From contig NZ_JAQBOF010000019.1 of NCBI RefSeq assembly GCF_028288185.1, positions 62,001 through 126,000 on the forward strand: a DNA stretch of 64,000 nt. The letters are read 5' to 3'. The first letter of the stretch is position 1. The number at the start of each line of letters is the position of its first letter. Under the pieces are notes generated by a model. The model had not been told where the DNA came from. It searched no databases and saw nothing but the letters and a program-made list of their open reading frames with translations. The DNA comes from Mucilaginibacter sp. GTDB lineage: Bacteria > Bacteroidota > Bacteroidia > Sphingobacteriales > Sphingobacteriaceae. Positions 38,685 to 46,610 of the stretch are shown piece by piece. Made by a program: the position numbers and the translations under genes.

Positions 38685-38701
38685 CAAAAGGGGCTATCTA
38701 A

Positions 38702-38872
38702 TTAACAACCTTTTTTCTTGCATTCTTTAGAACCTTTAACGCATTTGTCGCTTTTAAGGCTTTTGGTGGTTGTTGCTTTAGGGGCTGGCTTTTTAACCGG
38801 CGTTTTATCTAAAGCCATTACTGATGATGCCGCGATCATTATCGCCAGCATACTTAATGTTATCTTTTTCAT
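38702..38872 (-). CDS. Small lysine-rich secreted protein with three cysteines
   Basis: This 56-residue gene is below common ORF-length cut-offs. It starts with ATG at 38872, encodes a signal sequence (MKKITLSMLAIMIAASSVMA, cleavage about residue 20), a Pro/Lys/Thr-rich stretch and a Cys/Lys tail (DKCVKGSKECKKKGC with Cys44, Cys51 and Cys56), and ends in TAA at 38702. A terminator follows within 20 bases. Function is unknown; the tail could bind metal or anionic polymers. Confidence 0.65.
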   Translation of the reverse strand: MKKITLSMLAIMIAASSVMALDKTPVKKPAPKATTTKSLKSDKCVKGSKECKKKGC

Positions 38873-39078
38873 ATTGGTTTTTTTAATGTTGTAATCAATT
38901 GTGCTATTTCAAATGTAGTTATTTAATTCATCAATACCCCCTCGTTAATTTAGTTTTTTGAGAGTGATAACACAACACCAATTGTTAATTCTGATTTGCA
39001 ATCCCGGATTTAATAGACATAAAATATTCCGCGTAGCGATATAACAATAGTATGGAATACTTTTGATCGGGATCGGGG

Positions 39079-39093
39079 TGAGTCCATGGCGCG
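39079..39093. repeat. Fragment of dispersed repeat (TGAGTCCATGGCGCG)
   Basis: TGAGTCCATGGCGCG here and TGAGTCCACGGCGCG at 39580-39594 differ by one base. In reverse complement they resemble the ...CGTGCCATTGACTCA... centre of the long element near 63 kb. Confidence 0.55.
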
Positions 39094-39268
39094 CGTTAAT
39101 CACCGCCACCATTAATCCACTTAAATTTTCGTATATTGTTACAACCCCATTAATATTCTAGTAAATCATTTAACAATAAAAAACTAGTACTTAATTTTCT
39201 TAAAAACATCTCCCGTTCTTTAATTTTTAAATAAAAATTTCATTTACAGTTAGTTACCAAAAAAACCT

Positions 39269-39436
39269 ACTACCGGAATAAGACATTATACCCGATAAAT
39301 GATAAAAATCACTACCGACACAACCCCAGATACCCGAAAAACTGCATTTTTTACTACCGGCAAAACCTCTGATACCCGAAAAATGGCAAAAATCACTACC
39401 AGCTAACCTATCAATACCAGTAGTAATTGTTGCATT
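39269..39436. repeat. Degenerate 42-bp tandem repeat, four units
   Basis: ACTACC marks unit starts at 39269, 39311, 39353 and 39395, each exactly 42 bases apart. Within units, GATACCCGAAAAA or variants recur. Because 42 is a multiple of three, the minus strand is open through most of it (repeating ...FRVS..L/V..VV...) but has no start codon and ends in stops on both sides. I see no unit outside this run. Confidence 0.75.
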
Positions 39437-39459
39437 GGCGTACGTACAGTAAATCCAAC

Positions 39460-39475
39460 CCCGATAGTTATCGGG
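39460..39475. repeat. Short hairpin repeat CCCGATA/TATCGGG
   Basis: CCCGATA at 39460-39466 and TATCGGG at 39469-39475 form a 7-bp hairpin, immediately followed by CGAACATCCGAAATCT (39477-39492). That 16-mer occurs again at 40670-40685 beside the thrC stop. Confidence 0.5.
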
Positions 39476-39534
39476 ACGAACATCCGAAATCTCCGGGCAG
39501 ACGCATTAAAATATAAACCTTTTCCCAACCCTCT

Positions 39535-39594
39535 TTGCGTTTAGCGCAGAGAGGGTCGACAAGTGTAACGATGTCGGTGTGAGTCCACGGCGCG
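39535..39594. repeat. Partial copy of dispersed palindromic repeat
   Basis: The order CCCTCTTT, GAGAGGGTCGACAAG, GATGTCGG, TGAGT found here matches the left half of the element at 62940-63081. It lies directly upstream of the sugar isomerase promoter region. Confidence 0.65.
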
Positions 39595-39608
39595 TTCTAT
39601 ATCAACAA

Positions 39609-39616
39609 TATTTTTG
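39609..39616 (+). promoter_or_regulatory. Possible -7 box for the sugar isomerase gene
   Basis: TATTTTTG fits TAnnTTTG and lies 33 bases upstream of the ATG at 39650. A matching -33 TTTG was not found, so confidence is limited. Confidence 0.35.
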
Positions 39617-39649
39617 TAGCTTTAAACAACCAATCAGCACTACCAAATT

Positions 39650-40630
39650 ATGAATAATATCTCCCGCAAAAATTTTATAAAAGGCGCTGCTATCGCCGTA
39701 GCGGGGATACCTTTTGGCAAATCTGCTTTGGGTAGTGTGTCTAAATTGACGTCTGCTCCTTTTAAAACGGAAGCGATAGTTGATAAAGTAAGTTTAAGCA
39801 TATTCTCTAAACACCTGCAATGGCTTAATTATAAAGACATGGCCAGCCTCGCGGCACAATTAGGTGTTGATGGTATTGATTTAACCGTACGTGTAGGCGG
39901 GCATGTATTGCCCGAACGGGTAAAAGACGACTTGCCGAAGGCTGTAGAAGATATAAAACAGGCAGGCTTAAATGTGTATACCATTACTACAGATATACGG
40001 GATGCCGATGAAAAATATACGGCTGACGTATTAAAAACGGCATCGATGCTGGGTATTAAAAGCTACCGCATGGGTTGGTATAGTTATGATAGTAAATTAG
40101 ATACATTAGCCAATATAGCCGTAATAAAAAAACGCATTACAGCTTTGGCGGCTATTAATGAACAATATAAAATTCATGGCGATTATGAGAATCATACCGG
40201 GCGTTTTGCCGGACCGTTATGGGATTTGTGGGAGGTACTAAAAGACCTAAACTCCCAATGGATGGGCTGCCAGTTTGATATACGCCACGCCACCGTTGAT
40301 GGCGCCGAAGCGTGGCCCGTAACGCTTGATCTGCTGAAAAACTATATCGGCTCTGTCACTATAAAAGATTTCCGCTGGACAAAAATCAATAACAAATGGG
40401 TAATAGAGGATGTACCGCTGGGGCAAGGTATGGTAGACTTTAAGAAATATCTGGCCCAGCTAAAGAAACTAGATTTACTGCGGCCTATATCATTGCATTA
40501 TGAATACCCACTAGGTGGCGCAAATGATGGCGCAACCAAACTAACCCTACCTAAAGAGGATGTTATTAAAGCGATACAGCGGGATGTAAATACGTTGAAG
40601 GAGTTATTAAAGGATAGTGGGTTGGTATGA
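39650..40630 (+). CDS. Sugar phosphate isomerase/epimerase (TIM barrel), Tat-type signal
   Basis: The 326-residue protein begins MNNISRKNFIKGAAIAVAGI, a Tat-like signal with R-K in place of the twin arginine. The TIM-barrel part carries MASLAAQLGVDGIDLTVRVGGHVLPE, YKIHGDYENHTG, GCQFDIRHATVDG and SLHYEYPLGG, with the His/Glu/Asp ligands usual in xylose-isomerase-like barrels. It would isomerise or epimerise a sugar in the periplasm; the substrate is unknown. Confidence 0.83.
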   Translation: MNNISRKNFIKGAAIAVAGIPFGKSALGSVSKLTSAPFKTEAIVDKVSLSIFSKHLQWLNYKDMASLAAQLGVDGIDLTVRVGGHVLPERVKDDLPKAVEDIKQAGLNVYTITTDIRDADEKYTADVLKTASMLGIKSYRMGWYSYDSKLDTLANIAVIKKRITALAAINEQYKIHGDYENHTGRFAGPLWDLWEVLKDLNSQWMGCQFDIRHATVDGAEAWPVTLDLLKNYIGSVTIKDFRWTKINNKWVIEDVPLGQGMVDFKKYLAQLKKLDLLRPISLHYEYPLGGANDGATKLTLPKEDVIKAIQRDVNTLKELLKDSGLV

Positions 40631-40685
40631 CACCCTTCGCCAAGTCTATTAATCTTCTAAATCCGAAATCGAACATCCGAAATCT

Positions 40686-41870
40686 TTACATTATATTCTC
40701 TAAATACTTATACCCACTACCCGTATTCAGCAACAGCACTTTTTCGCCGGATTGTATCCATTGGCTGGCTTTTAGCTTTTTGTAAGCTTGCCATAAGGCC
40801 GCTCCTTCCGGTGCGAAAAGCAATCCTTCGTTTCTGGCAATTTCTTTAACTGCGGCGCTCATTTCATCATCGCTTATGGTGATGGCGCTGCCGTTGCTTT
40901 GGTGCAGTACTTTTAATATTATTTTATCAGCATAAGGTTTAGGCACACGCAGGCCGTTGGCTATGGTAAAGCCGCCATCCGTAAATTCGGACACGGTTTG
41001 TCCAGCGTGGAACGCCTTAACAATACCATCGCAACTTTCAGACTGTACCGCTACCATGCGCGGACGCTTACCGCCAATCCAGCCTAGCTGTTCTAATTCG
41101 TCAAAAGCTTTCCAGATGCCTATTAAGCCTGTACCGCCACCGGTTGGGTAAAAAATAACATCGGGCAGTTGCCAGTTAAACTGCTCGGCAATTTCATAGC
41201 CCATCGTTTTTTTACCTTCCAGGCGATAAGGCTCTTTTAGTGTTGATACCTGGAACCAATTATTAATTGCCGCATACTCGTTAACCAATTTGCCGCAATC
41301 GCTAATGCTGCCATCTATCTCTACCAACTCGGCACCATACAGGTGGCATTCGTCTTTAAAAACTTTTGGGGTTTGTTTGGGCATGTACACAATAGCCTTT
41401 ACACCTGCGGCAGCCGCGTAAGCCGCCAGCGCGCCGCCTGCATTGCCTGCAGTTGGTGTGGCAATAATTTGTATACCCAATTCTTTTGCTTTTGATACAG
41501 CGGCGCTTATACCTCTTGCTTTGAAAGACCCGGTAGGGTTGCCAGATTCGTCTTTCCAGAAAACTTCGTTATCGCCGGTAAATTTCTTGAGATTGTTAAC
41601 CGGAATTATTGGCGTAAAGCCCTCACCAAGCGTTACAATAAATTTTTCATCAATAACCGGTAAAAACTCTTTATAGCGCCACATGGTAGCGGGCCTGCCG
41701 GTTAAAATATCCTTGCTGACGCCGGTGCTTAAATTGTATTGAGCAAATAAGGTAGATGTACAATTAGTGCAAACCGTGTTCACCACCCCGGCATTGTGTA
41801 TGGTTCCACATTCGGGGCATTCCAGATATGTCAGTAACGATGCCCGTTCCAGTTCAATGTTGTTGATCAT
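40686..41870 (-). CDS. thrC: Threonine synthase
   Basis: The 394-residue protein carries PLP Lys117 in DESGNPTGSFKARG, ATPTAGNAGGALAAYAAAAG, YPTGGGTGLIG, and VLLLNTGSGYKYLE at the end. Two CxxC pairs (Cys18/Cys21 and Cys34/Cys37) at the N-terminus look like a small zinc ribbon, a feature of one threonine-synthase class. The enzyme converts O-phosphohomoserine to threonine. Gene order gives no thr operon here, so a related PLP lyase remains possible but less likely. Confidence 0.85.
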   Translation of the reverse strand: MINNIELERASLLTYLECPECGTIHNAGVVNTVCTNCTSTLFAQYNLSTGVSKDILTGRPATMWRYKEFLPVIDEKFIVTLGEGFTPIIPVNNLKKFTGDNEVFWKDESGNPTGSFKARGISAAVSKAKELGIQIIATPTAGNAGGALAAYAAAAGVKAIVYMPKQTPKVFKDECHLYGAELVEIDGSISDCGKLVNEYAAINNWFQVSTLKEPYRLEGKKTMGYEIAEQFNWQLPDVIFYPTGGGTGLIGIWKAFDELEQLGWIGGKRPRMVAVQSESCDGIVKAFHAGQTVSEFTDGGFTIANGLRVPKPYADKIILKVLHQSNGSAITISDDEMSAAVKEIARNEGLLFAPEGAALWQAYKKLKASQWIQSGEKVLLLNTGSGYKYLENIM

Positions 41871-42027
41871 TATTATATTTTTTAATTCTATTACAGGCTA
41901 TCTCAAATGGTAGAGAGCACGTTGTACAATACGCTGACTTTGCGCATTAGGTTGTACAACATTAGCCTGGCTTGTAAAATTTGCTCATAATATTTCAACT
42001 TTACAACATTTCAACCCTACAACAACA

Positions 42028-43431
42028 TTATATATGTATCGGCCTGTTGTCCGTTGCTGCTAAACACGCTTCACGCATGGCTTCTGTATAGGTTGGGTGC
42101 GCGTGGCTTATCCGCGATATATCTTCAGCACTTGCCCGGTATTCCATGGCTACTACTGCCTCGGCAATCATATCCGCGGCGCGTGGGCCTATCATGTGCA
42201 CACCTAATATTTCATCGGTAGTAGCATCTGCCAGTACTTTTACAAAACCGTCTAAATCGCCACTGGCTACTGCCCTGCCACTTGCACGGAACGGAAATGA
42301 ACCTGTTTTATATTTTACGCCTTTTTCTTTTAATTGCTCTTCGGTTTGGCCTACGGCTGCAACTTCGGGCCAGGTATAAACTACGCCCGGTATAAGGTTA
42401 TAGTTAATGTGTGGTTTTTGGCCTACAATGGTTTCAGCAACGTAAGTACCCTCATCCTCGGCTTTATGGGCCAGCATGGCGCCGCGTACAACATCGCCTA
42501 TAGCATAAACACCTTTAACGCTGGTTTGCATGTGCTCGTCAACAGTAATTTTGCGTCCACGCTCTTCAACGGTAATACCAATTTTATCCAGTCCTAAACT
42601 ATCCGTATAAGCAATACGGCCGACTGCAACCAGGCAATAATCGCCTTTTAATTCTTTTTTATCACCGTTAGGGGCATCAAAAGTGACTGTTACCTCTTTA
42701 CCTTTTACGGCAGCGCCGGTAACTTTATGGCCCAGGTAAAACTCCATTCCTTGTTTTTGCAGCACCTTTTGCAATTCTTTGCCCAGGCTTTTATCCATAG
42801 TTGGGATAATGCCATCCATAAACTCAATTACCGATACTTTAGCGCCTAAACGCGCGTAAACCGATCCTAACTCCAAACCGATAACACCACCACCTATCAA
42901 TATCAAATGCTTAGGTATTTCCGGCAGGTTTAATGCTTCAGTTGAAGTGATGATGCGTTTTTTATCTATCTTAATAAACGGCAGGCTTGACGGTTTTGAG
43001 CCGGTAGCAATAATGATGTTCGTTCCGGTTATTTCTTGCGTAGTACCATCAGCTTTAGTTATAATGATGGTGTTTTTATCTTTAAAAGATCCCATGCCCT
43101 GGTAACCGTCAATTTTGTTCTTCTTAAACAAAAAGCTAATACCGGCAGTATTTTTGGCTACTACATCGGCTTTACGTTTTATCATCTGGCCAAAATCAAC
43201 CTTTAAATTACTTAGGTTGATACCATGGGTAGCAAAGGCATGGCCAGCATTGTAAAAATGTTCGGACGAATCAAGCAACGCTTTCGATGGAATACAGCCC
43301 ACATTTAGGCAGGTACCGCCGTAGGTAGCGTATTTTTCAATACAAGCTGTTTTTAAACCAAGTTGGGCACAACGTATAGCGGCTACATAACCACCCGGAC
43401 CAGAACCTATAACGATAACATCATATTGCAT
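42028..43431 (-). CDS. lpdA: Dihydrolipoyl dehydrogenase (E3)
   Basis: The 467-residue flavoprotein has the N-terminal FAD fold (IGSGPGGYVAAIRCAQLG), the redox pair Cys41/Cys46 in GGTCLNVGCIPSKAL, the NAD-binding LIGGGVIGLELGSVYARLG, and the His-Glu base HAHPTYTEAMREA near the C-terminus. It reoxidises lipoamide in 2-oxoacid dehydrogenases. The suc genes are about 12 kb away, so it may serve several complexes. Confidence 0.95.
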   Translation of the reverse strand: MQYDVIVIGSGPGGYVAAIRCAQLGLKTACIEKYATYGGTCLNVGCIPSKALLDSSEHFYNAGHAFATHGINLSNLKVDFGQMIKRKADVVAKNTAGISFLFKKNKIDGYQGMGSFKDKNTIIITKADGTTQEITGTNIIIATGSKPSSLPFIKIDKKRIITSTEALNLPEIPKHLILIGGGVIGLELGSVYARLGAKVSVIEFMDGIIPTMDKSLGKELQKVLQKQGMEFYLGHKVTGAAVKGKEVTVTFDAPNGDKKELKGDYCLVAVGRIAYTDSLGLDKIGITVEERGRKITVDEHMQTSVKGVYAIGDVVRGAMLAHKAEDEGTYVAETIVGQKPHINYNLIPGVVYTWPEVAAVGQTEEQLKEKGVKYKTGSFPFRASGRAVASGDLDGFVKVLADATTDEILGVHMIGPRAADMIAEAVVAMEYRASAEDISRISHAHPTYTEAMREACLAATDNRPIHI

Positions 43432-43541
43432 AGTAGTACTTTTTTGTGGGGCAAAGTTACGTTTTTTAGAGATTAGAGATTAGTTAATTGGAGATTAGTT
43501 GACTTAGTAATTACCATTTTACGCTATATTTAGTTTCTTTT

Positions 43542-43976
43542 ATGAAAAAGCTGGTTATTTTACTGTTTGTCTTCATCTTTTCGGCAGGTTATAGCTGGGC
43601 TCAAACGCTTTATGGGGCCGATGCTTACGGCGTTAAAACCAAAGCCATTGGATTTTTAGAAGAAGGTAAAATTTATTCGGCTGATGTATATGGGCTAAAA
43701 AACAAGGTGATTGGCTTTTTGCAGGACGGTAGGATTTATTCAGCAGACGCTTATCAACTTAAAAATAAGATAGCCGGGCATGTAGAAGGCAAAATCATAT
43801 ACTTTGCAGATGCTTATCAATTAAAAGACAAACCCGCCGCGTTTTTAGAAGATGGCAAGGTGTACGCGGCAGATAGTTACGGAATTAAATCTACCCTGAT
43901 TGGGTTTTATGATGGTGGTAATAACGCTGGTGTGGCTTGTGCCTCGGTTATATTGCTTTTGCATCGCCATAAATAA
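43542..43976 (+). CDS. Secreted 5 x 21-residue repeat protein
   Basis: The 144-residue protein has a signal peptide (MKKLVILLFVFIFSAGYSWAQ) and then five units that begin AD at residues 26, 47, 68, 89 and 110, exactly 21 apart, each of form AD-Y-K-(I/A)(G/A)-G-(K/R)-Y. A hydrophobic stretch (VACASVILLL) ends it. From memory it resembles proteins that RefSeq names 5-fold beta-flower; I could not check. A ring of five beta hairpins is a reasonable inference, and ligand and role are unknown. It precedes an M1 peptidase by 40 bases. Confidence 0.75.
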   Translation: MKKLVILLFVFIFSAGYSWAQTLYGADAYGVKTKAIGFLEEGKIYSADVYGLKNKVIGFLQDGRIYSADAYQLKNKIAGHVEGKIIYFADAYQLKDKPAAFLEDGKVYAADSYGIKSTLIGFYDGGNNAGVACASVILLLHRHK

Positions 43977-44016
43977 CCCACATAATATTATATTTGGATA
44001 TAATTAACTTGATTTC

Positions 44017-45705
44017 ATGAAACTATACCGATCACTGCCGGCTCTGCTGGCAATTATCTTTATTGCTATTAGCGCCAAAGCACAGCTAGGCATTCCTAAA
44101 GAAAATTTTACCCGCGCCGACACCTTGCGCGGAATGTTAACCCCGTTACGTACTTGCTATAATATTAACTACTATCATTTGGATGTGAAGTTTGATATCG
44201 ATAAAAAATTTATCAGCGGCAGCAACCTTTTTAAGTTTACTGCTACGCAGGATTTTACCAAACTACAGTTTGACCTGTATGCCAACCTTAATATTGAAAA
44301 GGTGATATACAAAGGCAAAGAGCTGCCCTACACTCGCGAGTTTGGCGCAGTTTTTATCACCTTCCCGCAAACTATTGCTAAAGGCAGTAAAGACGAATTT
44401 ACGGTATACTACTCGGGCAACCCAACCATTGCCAAAAATGCTCCCTGGGATGGTGGCGTAGTTTATACTACCGACTCGTTAGGCAGGCCGTTTGTGGCGA
44501 CAGCCTGCCAGGGTGCCGGTGCCAGTATTTGGTGGCCCACTAAAGACCACCAGGCTGATGAGGTGGACAGCATGCTGATCAGCATTAGCGTACCTAAAGG
44601 ATTAACCGACGCGTCAAACGGGCGCCTTCGTAAAAAGACAGAATTAAAAGATGGCTATACTCGTTTCGACTGGTTTGTTGGGAGCCCTATTAATAATTAT
44701 GATGTCGAGGCTAATATTGCCAATTACACCCATTTTGGTGATATATACAATGGCGAAAAAGGTAAGCTGACTACCGATTTCTGGGTGTTAAGCTACAACG
44801 TTGATAAAGCCAAAAAGCACTTTGCCGCCAACGTGCCGCGTATGTTAAAAGCTTTTGAACACTGGTTTGGCCCCTACCCCTGGTATGAGGATGGTTATAA
44901 ATTAATAGAAACACCGCACCTGGGTATGGAACACCAAAGCGGTGTTGCTTATGGCAATCATTACGTCAATGGTTATTATGCTGGCCATCGTGGTACGCCA
45001 ATGGGTATAGATTTATCGGGTACCGGAATTGGTTTGACCTGGGATTATATAATCGTACATGAAAGCGGGCACGAGTGGTTCGGTAACAACATAACATCCA
45101 AAGATTTGGGCGATATGTGGATCCATGAGAGCTTTACAGATTATTCTGAATCCTTATTTGTAGAGAATACATCGACCAAACAAATGGGCCAGCAATATGT
45201 AAGCGGCCAACGCAGAGGTATACAGAATACCAGTCCCATTGTTGGCCCTTATAATGTAAACAAAGAAGGATCTGGTGATATGTACCCAAAAGGCGCGGTA
45301 ATTTTAAATATGATCCGTACTATAATTAATGATGACGAGAAATGGCGCGGGATTTTGCGGGGGCTTAATAAAACCTTCTACCACCAAACGGTTACGTATG
45401 ATGATATTACAAAATACATAAGCGACCAATCAGGCATGAACCTGCTGCCTGTATTTGACCAGTATTTACATTATGCCGATTTGCCGGTGGTTGAGTTTGC
45501 TACCATCAACGGTAAACTGTCTGCTAAATGGATTGCCAACGCAACCGGCTTTAATATGCCGATAAAAGTAAGAATGAAAGGCGGCGAATATAAATTTATT
45601 AAACCCGGCAAAGGCTATTTTACCCCCGTAAATATTGATGGTATTACTAAAGATAATTTAGAGGTTGATACCTTTAACTATTATGCAGGTGTAATTGTAG
45701 ACTAA
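44017..45705 (+). CDS. M1 family metallopeptidase, shorter type, secreted
   Basis: The 562-residue protein has a signal peptide (cleavage near SAKAQ), GMEHQSG at 303-309, the zinc motif HESGH at 348-352 and ligand E371 nineteen residues on. It lacks a long C-terminal helical domain, as in short bacterial M1 members of the leukotriene-A4-hydrolase-like type. It would act as an extracytoplasmic aminopeptidase. The head-GIN gene follows by about 65 bases. Confidence 0.9.
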   Translation: MKLYRSLPALLAIIFIAISAKAQLGIPKENFTRADTLRGMLTPLRTCYNINYYHLDVKFDIDKKFISGSNLFKFTATQDFTKLQFDLYANLNIEKVIYKGKELPYTREFGAVFITFPQTIAKGSKDEFTVYYSGNPTIAKNAPWDGGVVYTTDSLGRPFVATACQGAGASIWWPTKDHQADEVDSMLISISVPKGLTDASNGRLRKKTELKDGYTRFDWFVGSPINNYDVEANIANYTHFGDIYNGEKGKLTTDFWVLSYNVDKAKKHFAANVPRMLKAFEHWFGPYPWYEDGYKLIETPHLGMEHQSGVAYGNHYVNGYYAGHRGTPMGIDLSGTGIGLTWDYIIVHESGHEWFGNNITSKDLGDMWIHESFTDYSESLFVENTSTKQMGQQYVSGQRRGIQNTSPIVGPYNVNKEGSGDMYPKGAVILNMIRTIINDDEKWRGILRGLNKTFYHQTVTYDDITKYISDQSGMNLLPVFDQYLHYADLPVVEFATINGKLSAKWIANATGFNMPIKVRMKGGEYKFIKPGKGYFTPVNIDGITKDNLEVDTFNYYAGVIVD

Positions 45706-45771
45706 CTTTATTTTTAGTGTAACGCCTTGGATAAAAAAAGCGTCATATATCAAAACTTAAACAAAACTATT

Positions 45772-46467
45772 ATGAAACTGATCAGAATTTTTATGGCCTT
45801 GTTGCTTGTTGGCACCGCGGCGCAAACATTTGCTAATACCGAAGACCGCCATCTTACTGGCTTTCATGCTGTTGATGTAGCCGGATCATTTGATGTGTAC
45901 ATCACCCAAGGATCGACAGAATCTGTTAAGGTGGAAGCACCCGCGGATATCATCGGTAATATATTAACTGATGTTAAAGGCGGTACTTTAATTATCCACA
46001 CCAAAAATCATTTTAGCTGGAACAATATTTTCGGCAATAAAAAAGTGGTAGTGTATATTACTATAAAAGACGTAACCGGCATAGCTGTAACCGGCTCTGG
46101 TGATGCTTATTTTAAAGATGGTATAACTGCTAACAACCTAAGTTTACATGTAACCGGTTCTGGCGATGTTGCCGGCAAGATTAATGCAAAAACTTTAGAA
46201 AGCAGCGTAACCGGATCTGGCGATATAAAAATATCGGGGCATGCTGATAGTCAGAGGGTATCTGTAACCGGATCGGGCGATTACGCTGCCAAAGGTTTAA
46301 CTACTGCAAGCACCACGGTTACCGTTACCGGATCCGGCGATGCAAGTGTATATGCAAGTGCAACCCTTAAAGCAGGCGTTAGCGGATCAGGCGATGTACA
46401 TTATGCCGGCAACCCTAAAAATATTTCGAAAAGTAAAAGTGGTAGTGGCGATATTGAACGCGATTAA
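45772..46467 (+). CDS. Head-GIN domain protein (DUF2807) with seven GSGD repeats
   Basis: From ATG 45772 the protein has 231 residues with a signal peptide (ending TFA). Its C-terminal half has GSGD at 108, 129, 148, 167, 187, 205 and 224, spaced 18-21 residues, which fits coils of a right-handed beta-helix as in DUF2807 proteins. The preceding segment (GFHAVDVAGSFDVYITQGSTESVKVEAPADI) is the classic start of the domain. Molecular role unknown; an adhesin or autotransporter-like surface function has been suggested for the family. An upstream in-frame start at 45727 lacks the signal. Confidence 0.88.
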   Translation: MKLIRIFMALLLVGTAAQTFANTEDRHLTGFHAVDVAGSFDVYITQGSTESVKVEAPADIIGNILTDVKGGTLIIHTKNHFSWNNIFGNKKVVVYITIKDVTGIAVTGSGDAYFKDGITANNLSLHVTGSGDVAGKINAKTLESSVTGSGDIKISGHADSQRVSVTGSGDYAAKGLTTASTTVTVTGSGDASVYASATLKAGVSGSGDVHYAGNPKNISKSKSGSGDIERD

Positions 46468-46484
46468 TCGCTTTTTACATTAGC

Positions 46485-46516
46485 AAAAAAGGAGACGCGA
46501 GTGTGTCTCCTTTTTT
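46485..46516. terminator. Intrinsic terminator after the head-GIN gene
   Basis: AAAAAAGGAGAC (46485-46496) and GTCTCCTTTTTT (46505-46516) form a 12-bp stem with an 8-base loop and flanking A/T runs, so it works in both directions between converging genes. Confidence 0.85.
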
Positions 46517-46610
46517 GTTAGATAGCAGCTTATAGAATGCGCCGTAGCGCTCTTAGCGTCGCAACACGGTAGTTAAATGAATATTTATTTGGGGATTATC
46601 CGCATGCAAA

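Larger units (their letters stand above)
38354..39649. other. Repeat-rich intergenic island with one tiny gene
   Basis: This stretch of about 1.3 kb holds one short gene (38702-38872), a 33-bp palindrome (38546-38578), a fragment of the GTGAGTCC repeat family (39079-39093), a 42-bp tandem repeat (39269-39436), a small CCCGATA/TATCGGG hairpin (39460-39475), and a second fragment at 39535-39594. I see nothing recognisable between about 38880 and 39070. Confidence 0.6.

Noticed and set aside
39269..39436. Possible CRISPR array at the 42-bp repeats
   Set aside because: Units are contiguous and degenerate, with no unique spacers between conserved repeats, and no cas genes are seen.
41871..42027. 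Repeated GTTGTACAA words between thrC and lpdA as a possible regulatory site
   Set aside because: Only two copies around a self-complementary word were found; too weak to call.
43469..43498. Three GAGATTAG repeats upstream of the pentad-protein gene
   Set aside because: Short low-complexity repeats; I recall them as frequent in AT-rich intergenic DNA, and there is no sign of function.
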